Source: a virus. From it: DNA of 64,000 bases. The position numbers and the translations under genes are program-made. The notes beneath the pieces were generated by a model. It was not told the origin of the DNA. It ran no database searches and saw only the letters and a program-made list of their open reading frames with translations. This document shows, piece after piece, positions 44,592 to 51,557 of this stretch. Location of the stretch: IMG/VR virus record IMGVR_UViG_3300024999_000065, positions 28,136 to 92,135 of that record. One strand, written 5' to 3'. Each line of letters starts with the position of its first letter. Within the stretch, counting starts at the first letter, position 1.

Positions 44592-44897
44592 ATGGCATAT
44601 AAAATTGCAAAGGCCACAATAACAAGAGATGATAACTTATACTACATATTCGATACAATAGGAAATTTAACAGCAACAACGGAAGAACAAGCGGATCAAG
44701 CAACATTAGCATTTTTTAACACAGAAATTAACATAGGATTTATTAAAGAAAAAAGTATTAGAGGGTTAAATAAATGGCAGGATGAATCGGTAAGAATATT
44801 AAACATACATAATTTAAGCTGGAAAGATATAGATCAAGGAAAAGAAATAGAAATAGAAACAATATACGAAAAATACATACCTTTAAATCAATTATAA
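44592..44897 (+). CDS. Hypothetical protein, 101 aa
   Basis: Sequence such as KATITRDDNLYYIFDTIGN and FFNTEINIGFIKEKSIRGLN indicates an alpha/beta fold, and the motif order resembles the 79-aa neighbour at 44206. ATG follows GAGGAGG. It has its own promoter and terminator. Confidence 0.6.
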   Translation: MAYKIAKATITRDDNLYYIFDTIGNLTATTEEQADQATLAFFNTEINIGFIKEKSIRGLNKWQDESVRILNIHNLSWKDIDQGKEIEIETIYEKYIPLNQL

Positions 44898-44925
44898 ACC
44901 ATATCTAATATGGTTTATTTTTTTG
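44896..44925 (+). terminator. Rho-independent terminator
   Basis: AAACCATAT-CTA-ATATGGTTT then ATTTTTTTG. Confidence 0.85.
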
Positions 44926-44965
44926 TATTTAATGTATTAGACATAAATATAATGTTCCTCACCAT

Positions 44966-44981
44966 TGTTCCACGTGGAACA
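44966..44981. promoter_or_regulatory. parS-like palindrome 2
   Basis: TGTTCCACGTGGAACA, identical in its 16-bp core to the copy at 35239-35254, 9.7 kb away, and likewise intergenic. Confidence 0.8.
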
Positions 44982-45097
44982 TAATCAAAAAATAAATTAT
45001 CCCAACAAATTAGCTCCAAACTATAGACATTAGACGGCCAATTTGGTATAATGTATTTGTTAGATTATATATTTTATATATCAAAAGGAGTTGATCG

Positions 45098-45360
45098 AAT
45101 GAAGTTAGAAACAATAATCAAAAAAAGCACTCAATGCGCAGCATCAATTTAATTTTGCGGAAGAAAATTATCAGAAAGCAAAATATACATATGAAGAAAA
45201 AGAAAAACACGATAGAGTAAAATATTGGTATAAAAAGATATCTGACTATAGGGAAAAGATATCTTTTAGCGCAACAACGGAAGAATATTTGAATTATCTA
45301 AAGGAATGCGAAAAAATAGAAGAAATATTTAATAGTAGAAAGAGTGCAACAATAAAATAA
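45098..45360 (+). pseudogene. Small helical protein, frameshifted at an A-run
   Basis: From the ATG the frame reads MKLETIIKK then stops at 45150; removing one A from the run of seven restores ALNAQHQFNFAEENYQKAKY and a long charged helix to 45360. The ribosome site AAAAGGAG is good. One extra A may be a sequencing error, a mutation or a slippage site. No family recognised. Confidence 0.55.
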
Positions 45361-45452
45361 AATTATCTAACAATATTTCACATATAACACCTTCCCTATA
45401 CTGCCCAAAACAACAAGGTATAGGAAAGGTAAAATAAAAAGGAGGTTCTACC

Positions 45453-45653
45453 ATGACTAACATAGAATTAACACAAAAGGCCAAGCAATTAAAGCAGCAA
45501 ATGTCAACTCTCAGGACTAAACCAAAAGCCACGATAAAAGAAATTATTCTATTAATCCAGTGTAAGGAAAAAGGAAATTATCAGGAAATGTATAGCACAA
45601 AGTTATATAATAAGCACTCAGGCGAATATTGCGAATACTTGGGATTAATTTAA
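45453..45653 (+). CDS. Hypothetical protein, 66 aa
   Basis: The N-terminal half is a Lys/Gln-rich helix (LTQKAKQLKQQMSTLRTKPK); the rest is polar. ATG follows AAAGGAGG. Unknown function. Confidence 0.55.
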   Translation: MTNIELTQKAKQLKQQMSTLRTKPKATIKEIILLIQCKEKGNYQEMYSTKLYNKHSGEYCEYLGLI

Positions 45654-45680
45654 CCTACATTATGTAGGTTATTTTTTTGC
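45652..45680 (+). terminator. Rho-independent terminator
   Basis: AACCTACAT/ATGTAGGTT then ATTTTTTTGCT. Confidence 0.85.
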
Positions 45681-45800
45681 TATTTCTCTATAGCAGCTTA
45701 ACAGCAGCCGTACAGTCAATAGCAATCTATATATTTTAACCTATCACCTCAAAAACAACCTCACACAGTCCCCATTTAACCCTATAAAATCCTTTACACC

Positions 45801-45860
45801 TGTCATTATACCTTTAATTCCTAGAATCGGCTCAAATATTGATTATTGGATAAAGTTATA
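45801..45860 (+). repeat. Dispersed intergenic element, copy D
   Basis: ACCTTTAATTCCTAGAATC, then GATTATTGGATAAAG 24 bp from ATTCCT; upstream it matches copy C over CCTTTACAC. Confidence 0.7.
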
Positions 45861-45994
45861 TGTTATCAATTATATGAATAGTGTAGATAGTATTAATTAT
45901 AGATAAAATTATTATAGAATATTAAAATATTTATTGCTATATTCGATCTTATCCTTTATAATATTATTAATCTAATACATAAGGAGGTAATACA

Positions 45995-46195
45995 ATGATC
46001 ATTAAAGCTAAATTTAATTCCAAATGTCCAGTATGCGGAAAAGAAATACAAATAGGTCAAGAAGTATCTTGGAATCCAGGCAGCAAAGCAATTGTATTAA
46101 AAATTAACGGCAGAATTCCAGAGGGAAAAATCTTAAGTTTGGAGGATATTGAGGAAATCGGGTATACTCTTAAGTTAATGGTTAGAAATAGTTAG
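45995..46195 (+). CDS. Zinc-ribbon protein, 66 aa
   Basis: MIIKAKFNSKCPVCGKEIQI has a C-x2-C knuckle with only one clear pair; the rest is beta-rich. This resembles small PARP-type or DksA-like ribbon fragments but is not assignable. ATG follows AAGGAGG. Confidence 0.6.
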   Translation: MIIKAKFNSKCPVCGKEIQIGQEVSWNPGSKAIVLKINGRIPEGKILSLEDIEEIGYTLKLMVRNS

Positions 46196-46204
46196 AATAT
46201 TTAT

Positions 46205-46243
46205 CCAGTTTACAGCGGTATCTGGTTAAAAACCGCTCACCAG
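46205..46243 (+). promoter_or_regulatory. Leader pseudoknot, copy 2
   Basis: CCAG/CTGG (46205-46208, 46222-46225) with loop AGCGGT pairing to ACCGCT after TTAAAA. A second CCAG at 46240-46243 could compete for CTGG, giving a switch-like fold ahead of the gene at 46272. Confidence 0.55.
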
Positions 46244-46271
46244 AAAATAATAGGATTTAGGAGGAATTTTA

Positions 46272-46372
46272 ATGAAGAACAATAATGATAAAATTTTATG
46301 TTATGTAAAATATGCCATGATCGTTGGCAGTGGATGGATATAGTGGTTCTTATGGATTTATATTTATGGTAG
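46272..46372 (+). pseudogene. Very small protein, frameshifted
   Basis: MKNNNDKILCYVK in the first frame continues as ICHDRWQWMDIVV in the next, if one A is added near 46308. The joined peptide has two spaced Cys and a His. The AGGAGG site is good. Confidence is limited by its size. Confidence 0.35.
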
Positions 46373-46388
46373 AATAGGAGGCAATAAT

Positions 46389-46829
46389 ATGTTAAGTTAC
46401 GATAGAGAAGATTTTGATCAAAAAGTCCCAGAAGAACTATTTAAATTATGGTGTGTCACTGACACATTAGAAATAGAAACTTTTGGGATGGCATTTCAAT
46501 ATAGTTCTAAAAAATTATTTTGCGGCACTTATGAAGAGTGCGAAATATTTCAAAAAGAAAGGAAAGAAAGAAAAGAAAATTTCAAAAAGGAGTGCGACGA
46601 AAGGATTAGAATTAGCCGATTAAATTCAATTTGGGAATTAGCTGAGAAAGCAGGTATGACAGTTGGAGGGACAGCAGAAGAAGTCTTGGAAATTATTTTG
46701 AAAGAATTAAAGTACAATATTGTGGTAACACGGGATGAAATAATTTGTTCAAAACCAGAATTTATTCATACATATGTAGAAAATATATGTTGCCACATAA
46801 TGGAAGTTTTTAATATTAAGCCGTGGTAA
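46389..46829 (+). CDS. Hypothetical protein, 146 aa
   Basis: A Lys/Glu-rich central helix (FQKERKERKENFKKECDERI) links a small N-terminal domain to a helical C-terminus. ATG follows AGGAGG. No family recognised. Confidence 0.6.
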   Translation: MLSYDREDFDQKVPEELFKLWCVTDTLEIETFGMAFQYSSKKLFCGTYEECEIFQKERKERKENFKKECDERIRISRLNSIWELAEKAGMTVGGTAEEVLEIILKELKYNIVVTRDEIICSKPEFIHTYVENICCHIMEVFNIKPW

Positions 46830-46845
46830 GTTAATATTTATTTGT

Positions 46846-46885
46846 GACACTGCTATATTTAGTATATAATCTATATAACAGTGTC
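46846..46885 (+). terminator. Hairpin, probable terminator or leader
   Basis: GACACTG/CAGTGTC enclosing a TATAT/ATATA stretch. No U-run follows, so it may act as leader of the gene at 46927. Confidence 0.45.
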
Positions 46886-46926
46886 CCATGATAAGTATTT
46901 TGATTAATATAAGGAGGTATATAATT

Positions 46927-47268
46927 ATGGATTGGGATTATAAAAGGGAATTAGAAAATGTCGTTATGCAAGAAATTGCGGAGCGACAAAAGGATGTTGA
47001 TAGTGTGTATAGAATAATACACAAATATATAACTATCAACTCGATTAATTGCGGTTTAAGAGACATTCCTGCATTTAATCGGTATAACGTAAATATTCAG
47101 TTTGCAACTAAATATTGTTTCAAATTGAATCCTTATTTCAAACTAGAATTACGATCAGTGAATAACTGGAATGTAACAGAAAAGGATATTGCTAAGGATG
47201 TAGAAGTCATACTTAGTAATATTGAAGATTTCCTGAAAAAGTTTTTAACCATTTTCCGGGAAAATTAA
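46927..47268 (+). CDS. Hypothetical protein, 113 aa
   Basis: ATG at 46927 follows AAGGAGG. The product begins MDWDYKRELENVVMQEIAER and contains FATKYCFKLNPYFKLEL. It is helical at both ends; no motif known. The next gene starts 17 nt downstream, forming a two-gene unit. Confidence 0.6.
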   Translation: MDWDYKRELENVVMQEIAERQKDVDSVYRIIHKYITINSINCGLRDIPAFNRYNVNIQFATKYCFKLNPYFKLELRSVNNWNVTEKDIAKDVEVILSNIEDFLKKFLTIFREN

Positions 47269-47284
47269 CTAAGGAGGTTTTACA

Positions 47285-47758
47285 ATGGGACATTTCTATG
47301 ATTCAGAGAAAAATTATCCTCTATATTCTTATTCTAGACCAGATAATTTTCCTCATCTACCAGCACATAATTGTGGAAAATCAAGGATATGTAAAAATAT
47401 AGATTTAGATGAAAATAACAATTGTAAAAATACGGACAAAACTGTATATGACAATTGTAAATTCTATGAAAAGAAAAGGGAAGGAGAATACCCACAATCA
47501 GGAGATCTATTTGTTTTTGGTAATAATTGGGAGGTTGGCAAGAAAGAAGGTCAATTGTCTCAAGAATATTGTATACTTGATGAAAGAAAATATTATTATC
47601 TTATTGTAGAAAAAGAGAGTATCCCTTATCAAGTTATAGAGAAAAAGAATTTGATAGGGAAAGTAACAGGAACTTTTAATATTTATCCTGATGGATACTT
47701 TAGAATTATTAAAAAGTTAGAGAAAGTAATATTTGTTCGTTGGGTTTGCGGAAGATAG
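47285..47758 (+). CDS. Cys-containing hypothetical protein, 157 aa
   Basis: The N-terminal 60 residues hold C-x6-C-x11-C-x9-C spacings (HNCGKSRICKNIDLD, NNCKN, YDNCKFY), a possible zinc fold. The second half is beta-rich (YYLIVEKESIPYQVIEKK). ATG follows AAGGAGG. Unknown role. Confidence 0.6.
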   Translation: MGHFYDSEKNYPLYSYSRPDNFPHLPAHNCGKSRICKNIDLDENNNCKNTDKTVYDNCKFYEKKREGEYPQSGDLFVFGNNWEVGKKEGQLSQEYCILDERKYYYLIVEKESIPYQVIEKKNLIGKVTGTFNIYPDGYFRIIKKLEKVIFVRWVCGR

Positions 47759-47782
47759 AGGCCAAATGCGGCCTTTTCTTTT
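47757..47782 (+). terminator. Rho-independent terminator
   Basis: AGGCC-AAATGC-GGCCT-like stem then TTTCTTTTTGCTCAA. Confidence 0.75.
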
Positions 47783-47946
47783 TGCTCAAACATGAAATAA
47801 AACTTTACTTTTGTATTAATATTACAATATGCTAATATACAATAAATGTAAAAATAAATATATTGATAAAGTTGCCGTACCCTCTTGTATTTATATTAAT
47901 AATGTGTTATAATGGATAAATGGCATTAATAAAGGAGTGTGGCTTC

Positions 47947-48279
47947 ATGAAAATAACTAGATATGAATGGTTGTTCCAAAACGGAGAAACTAAAGGATTT
48001 TTTCAGGGGCTTGATTGTATCAGCTTTAACGGTCATAATTCCTTTGATTTAAAGCATACTCCAGGGCTTTCGATACCTCCATATGGAACATATAGAAAAT
48101 ACCCTCATGCAAAGAGCTATTTTACAAAAAGGGGCTTAGAAACTTTCCTGCATAAAATTGAATTTATAACAAATTTAATAAAAGAGCTTGATATAAAAGG
48201 AGTAGAATTAATTAAAAAGGAAATAAATGTAAATAGTAAAAATGCTATTTGGAAAGATAAATATCAAGTAATAATATAG
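47947..48279 (+). CDS. Hypothetical protein, 110 aa
   Basis: ATG at 47947 behind AAAGGAG. LFQNGETKGFFQGLDCISFN and SYFTKRGLETFLHKIEFI suggest a small alpha/beta fold. Followed within 16 nt by a Cys-rich gene, so likely a two-gene unit. Confidence 0.6.
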   Translation: MKITRYEWLFQNGETKGFFQGLDCISFNGHNSFDLKHTPGLSIPPYGTYRKYPHAKSYFTKRGLETFLHKIEFITNLIKELDIKGVELIKKEINVNSKNAIWKDKYQVII

Positions 48280-48294
48280 AAAGGAAGTGAAATA

Positions 48295-48432
48295 ATGCAA
48301 AATCCTATTTACAAGGTTATAGAATCGGAAAATGAAAGATTGACAGAACAAGCTAAAAAGTGTGACGAATGTGAAGAAAAAGAAACCTGTACGGAATATC
48401 ATCCTGGGTGGATATGTACAGATGATAAATAA
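48295..48432 (+). CDS. Cys-rich micro-protein, 45 aa
   Basis: MQNPIYKVIESENERLTEQA leads into KKCDECEEKETCTEYH and a final Cys, a probable zinc knuckle after a coiled helix. ATG follows AAAGGAAG. Confidence 0.55.
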   Translation: MQNPIYKVIESENERLTEQAKKCDECEEKETCTEYHPGWICTDDK

Positions 48433-48475
48433 GTATTGATTAACAGGGTTAAATCTATTTATAATATTAATTAAT

Positions 48476-48498
48476 AGAGTCTAAGGACTCTTTTTCTT
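48476..48498 (+). terminator. Rho-independent terminator
   Basis: AGAGTC-TAAG-GACTCT then TTTTCTTTTTGCTTAA. Confidence 0.85.
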
Positions 48499-48584
48499 TT
48501 TGCTTAATGCAATTAACACCTTTACTTTTATATTATTATTGTGTATAATGGGTATAGTCAATATGATTGAAAGGAGCGAATGAA

Positions 48585-48992
48585 ATGTCATATACTAAAA
48601 TTATTAAGCAATGGGAAAGGGAATCTAAGAGAAAGGATAAACAACAAGCAGTCGAAAGAAAACGGCAAAAAGCAATAAATGAAAAATTCCAAGAAGCAAT
48701 TTATATTGCAAAGGGTAAACAGGGAGAACAAGAAAAGGTAGAGCAGGAAGAAAAACAACAAAGAGTATATGCTAGTAAAAGGGAAATACTAGAAATTATA
48801 CAGCATAATAACCCTTTCAGTTATAATCAGTTCTTAGTTATGTATGACATATTTTGTTATAATTATGATCAGATATTGTCAGACTTAAGAAAGAATAAAA
48901 TAACTATAGCTGATATAAAGGCCGTTATTGAGTATATAGAAGGACACAGCAAAGAATTAATAAATGAATATTGGAAGGATAAACTGCAATAA
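48585..48992 (+). CDS. Basic coiled-coil protein, 135 aa
   Basis: Residues 5-70 form a Lys/Arg/Gln/Glu-rich helix; the C-terminal half is helical (NPFSYNQFLVMYDIFCYNYD). ATG at 48585 lies well behind AAAGGAG. It may bind nucleic acid; no family known. Confidence 0.6.
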   Translation: MSYTKIIKQWERESKRKDKQQAVERKRQKAINEKFQEAIYIAKGKQGEQEKVEQEEKQQRVYASKREILEIIQHNNPFSYNQFLVMYDIFCYNYDQILSDLRKNKITIADIKAVIEYIEGHSKELINEYWKDKLQ

Positions 48993-49018
48993 AGGCCACT
49001 GAGCCTTTTTTATTTTTG
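48991..49018 (+). terminator. Rho-independent terminator
   Basis: AGGC-CACTGA-GCCT then TTTTTATTTTTGCT. Confidence 0.75.
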
Positions 49019-49093
49019 CTGAATTAACACTATACAAATATAATGTTATTGTGCTATAATAGATTAAAGGATTATATAGGAGGTGCAGAGCGA

Positions 49094-49303
49094 ATGATTA
49101 AAAAATATTATTGTTTGTGTGAAAATAGTATAACTATTCAAAATGAGTGCGAATTAAACACATTAAAAGAAGTGCAGGAATTTTTAACAGATTTAGGAAA
49201 TTATACTTTAACTATTAATGATTTTGACAATTTAATCCAAATAGGGAAAATTGAAAAATACATTAATAATGAAAGATTTTTAATATTAGTAAAAGAATCT
49301 TAA
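49094..49303 (+). CDS. Hypothetical protein, 69 aa
   Basis: ATG at 49094, nine bases or so from AGGAGG. MIKKYYCLCENSITIQNECE begins a small alpha/beta protein. An own promoter (TATAAT near 49057) and a terminator frame it. Unknown function. Confidence 0.55.
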   Translation: MIKKYYCLCENSITIQNECELNTLKEVQEFLTDLGNYTLTINDFDNLIQIGKIEKYINNERFLILVKES

Positions 49304-49310
49304 TTAAAGA

Positions 49311-49336
49311 TAGAGCCGAAAGGCTTTTCTTTTTTG
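49311..49336 (+). terminator. Rho-independent terminator
   Basis: AGCC-GAAA-GGCT then TTTCTTTTTTGTCTA. Confidence 0.8.
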
Positions 49337-49352
49337 TCTATGAAAATAACAC

Positions 49353-49381
49353 TTGACATTATTATATTTATAGTTTAATAT
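49353..49381 (+). promoter_or_regulatory. Promoter
   Basis: TTGACA, 17-bp spacer, TAATAT, ahead of the gene at 49429. Confidence 0.8.
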
Positions 49382-49428
49382 ATTAAGTGTCAGATAGCAA
49401 ATACATATTTTTGAGGAGGGTTAATTTT

Positions 49429-49686
49429 ATGAATAATAATATTTATTGGGGTTTAAGACCACAAGCAAAAGGCGAATATATAAATATTAATATTACTACA
49501 GGGATAATTAATTATTGTATTGCTTCAGGTAAAAATATGTGCGGAGTGGTTTATAATATACCATCTAGTATTAAATTATCTGAGTGTATAAAATCATATA
49601 GTAAATTGGAAAAAAGGATAAAAAATACAATAGATAAATTTGCAAAAGAATATCCAATAGAATTTAATAAATGTATCAATATGTAA
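49429..49686 (+). CDS. Hypothetical protein, 85 aa
   Basis: ATG at 49429 follows GAGGAGGG. YWGLRPQAKGEYININITTG and LEKRIKNTIDKFAKEYP indicate a beta then helical layout. Unknown family. Confidence 0.6.
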   Translation: MNNNIYWGLRPQAKGEYININITTGIINYCIASGKNMCGVVYNIPSSIKLSECIKSYSKLEKRIKNTIDKFAKEYPIEFNKCINM

Positions 49687-49742
49687 AAATAATTGAATAA
49701 AATAACGATTTCATAATGATATATAAAGGAGGTTTATAATTT

Positions 49743-49877
49743 ATGATATGTCAAAAATGTAAGCAGGAACATGGTAGAAGAGTACAATTTAAATCTAAAG
49801 AAGGATTGAATATTTGCTGGAAATGTTTTAGAGAAGAAATTTCTTCAAGTGATAAAAAACAAAGTAAAAATAGTTAA
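49743..49877 (+). CDS. Zinc-ribbon micro-protein, 44 aa
   Basis: MICQKCKQEHGRRVQFKS has CxxC, and ICWKCFREE supplies the second pair: a complete four-Cys ribbon. The 5' part shows AAAGGAGG. Confidence 0.65.
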   Translation: MICQKCKQEHGRRVQFKSKEGLNICWKCFREEISSSDKKQSKNS

Positions 49878-49905
49878 ACAGGGGGTTTTAATCCCTGTTT
49901 TTCTT
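49877..49905 (+). terminator. Rho-independent terminator
   Basis: AACAGGG/CCCTGTT around GGTTTTAAT, then TTTCTTTATC. Confidence 0.8.
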
Positions 49906-49966
49906 TATCTCCTTCTTGACAATCTATAAGAATAGTAATATAATTATACTCAGTTAAATACATATA

Positions 49967-50002
49967 AAACAGGAGCCTAAAAACTCCTGTTTTATTTTTG
50001 TC
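49967..50002 (+). terminator. Second terminator without an obvious gene
   Basis: AAACAGGAG/CTCCTGTTT then TATTTTTGTCTAA. The 60 bp before it hold no gene, so it may mark a lost or very small unit. Confidence 0.7.
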
Positions 50003-50085
50003 TAAGGTATTGCAATATTATTATTTTTATATTATAATAGGTATTAAGCAATACATAATAAATTAACTTTGAGGGAGGTTACGCA

Positions 50086-50310
50086 ATGACAAGAGAAGAA
50101 ATGTTAAATTACGTAAAAGAAACGGTAAAGGCTTTTTATGAAGCAGGTGGAACAATTGAAATTAATCAAGGTTTACCATATGTAGCAATTAAACAACCAA
50201 ACGAAGAAGAATACTTTTTTCAGGGTGAAGAGGCTGAGAACTTATTAAATGAAGTTCCTGACGATATAAACGAGGAAGAATATATTATATGGATATCTCA
50301 AGGTTGGTAA
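50086..50310 (+). CDS. Acidic hypothetical protein, 74 aa
   Basis: MTREEMLNYVKETVKAFYEA forms a helix; the rest is acidic (NEEEYFFQGEEAENLLNEVP). ATG follows GGGAGG. One-gene unit. Confidence 0.6.
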   Translation: MTREEMLNYVKETVKAFYEAGGTIEINQGLPYVAIKQPNEEEYFFQGEEAENLLNEVPDDINEEEYIIWISQGW

Positions 50311-50335
50311 AAATCCAACCTTTTCTTTTTGTCTA
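50302..50335 (+). terminator. Rho-independent terminator
   Basis: AAGGTTGG-TAAAAAT-CCAACCTT then TTCTTTTTGTCTAA. Confidence 0.9.
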
Positions 50336-50381
50336 AGCATACTTATTTAAAATTAATCATTAAAAACAACAAAAAATATTT

Positions 50382-50410
50382 GACATTATAATTATATTAT
50401 GTTATCATAT
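50382..50410 (+). promoter_or_regulatory. Promoter
   Basis: TTGACA, 17-bp spacer, TATCAT, ahead of the gene at 50460. Confidence 0.75.
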
Positions 50411-50459
50411 ATCTAAGGTTAACAACCTAAATCTTATTAATAATAAGGAGGGTCTTAAT

Positions 50460-50921
50460 ATGACCAATCAACCAAAAGTAAGTTTAGAAAATTTGCAAGT
50501 AAAGGTGCAATCTATGCTTGACGGCGAGAAAAAACGCCGTGAAGTAGCTATTCAATTCACCAATATTTTACACAACATTCTTATTGACGTTGCAGAAGAT
50601 ATTTGGGGTTCCGGTGAAAGCAATTATTTTGATGGAACTGCAACGGTGAAAATTAAAGACAAAGAGGGTAAGAATAAACCCACTGACTTTTATTTCCGAT
50701 TTAATAAGCATATCACAGAACGCAAAGACGAGGACACAGGCTTTTATTTTTCTGTTGAATACCCACTTTGGGGAACTGCCGTAAAGGATTTAAAAGGTGC
50801 AGATTTTTGGAATGCTATTAGATGTGTTATTAACTGGATTCCTGTGTTAGTGGAGATTATTGATAACCGGAATAACAGCAGGGATCAATTGCTCAGTTTG
50901 GTTAATGTGGATCAATTGTAA
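50460..50921 (+). CDS. Hypothetical protein, 153 aa
   Basis: A folded alpha/beta protein with SGESNYFDGTATVKIKDKEG, a basic strand and GADFWNAIRCVINWIPVLV. Base usage is closer to the DUF932 region than to the right end. ATG follows AAGGAGGG. No family recognised. Confidence 0.6.
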   Translation: MTNQPKVSLENLQVKVQSMLDGEKKRREVAIQFTNILHNILIDVAEDIWGSGESNYFDGTATVKIKDKEGKNKPTDFYFRFNKHITERKDEDTGFYFSVEYPLWGTAVKDLKGADFWNAIRCVINWIPVLVEIIDNRNNSRDQLLSLVNVDQL

Positions 50922-50944
50922 TATTATAGATGGAATTTATTATT

Positions 50945-50975
50945 AACTCTCAGAAATGGGAGTTAATTTTATTTT
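50945..50975 (+). terminator. Rho-independent terminator
   Basis: TTAACTC-TCAGAAATGG-GAGTTAA then TTTTATTTT. Confidence 0.8.
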
Positions 50976-51049
50976 CTAAAATTAGATCCAAAGGAAAATT
51001 TCATGATCTTTTAAATTAGTACAGGTACAGAGTATAAAAATAATTTTCT

Positions 51050-51078
51050 TGACTTGTGAACAGAAGTAAATTATAATT
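51050..51078 (+). promoter_or_regulatory. Promoter
   Basis: TTGACT, 17-bp spacer, TATAAT, ahead of the gene at 51122. Confidence 0.75.
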
Positions 51079-51121
51079 ATAAGCAAGCACATACATATAA
51101 ATTAACGGGAGGTATCTTACT

Positions 51122-51436
51122 ATGATAATGGAAGAATGGAGAATTTTTATAAAAGTAAGGGCAATTATGAAAAAAGTTGATCATCCTCTTATGGTGGAAG
51201 CATTTAATAAATTTTGGTTAGGTTTTCAAGATTTAAAAATTAAACCTTCTACATTAAACCAATCATTTACTGCTCAAGAATACCTTAGAAAAGTATTACC
51301 AGATATTAAAAAACAAGCTGAATCATGCTTGTATGCTGGATATAAACCCAATAAAGGAATATCAAAGCAACAGGAAATAGTAAATAAAAATAGTGGTAAT
51401 ATGATGGAAATTATATCAGTGTTGGAGCAGTATTAA
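51122..51436 (+). CDS. Hypothetical helical protein, 104 aa
   Basis: Helical throughout (EEWRIFIKVRAIMKKVDHPL, AQEYLRKVLPDIKKQAESC). ATG follows GGGAGG. No motif or family known. Confidence 0.6.
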   Translation: MIMEEWRIFIKVRAIMKKVDHPLMVEAFNKFWLGFQDLKIKPSTLNQSFTAQEYLRKVLPDIKKQAESCLYAGYKPNKGISKQQEIVNKNSGNMMEIISVLEQY

Positions 51437-51466
51437 ACAGGGTATTTATTACTCTGTTTTTCTTTT
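51434..51466 (+). terminator. Rho-independent terminator
   Basis: AAACAGG paired with CTCTGTTT around a T-rich loop, then TTCTTTT. Confidence 0.7.
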
Positions 51467-51483
51467 AAACTTATAAAATAATA

Positions 51484-51512
51484 TTGACAGTATGAATTTA
51501 TTTTGATATACT
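51484..51512 (+). promoter_or_regulatory. Promoter
   Basis: TTGACA, 17-bp spacer, TATACT, ahead of the 631-aa gene. Confidence 0.8.
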
Positions 51513-51557
51513 AAATACATTAGATTATAAAAATAATTAATAACGAGGTGCTAAACA

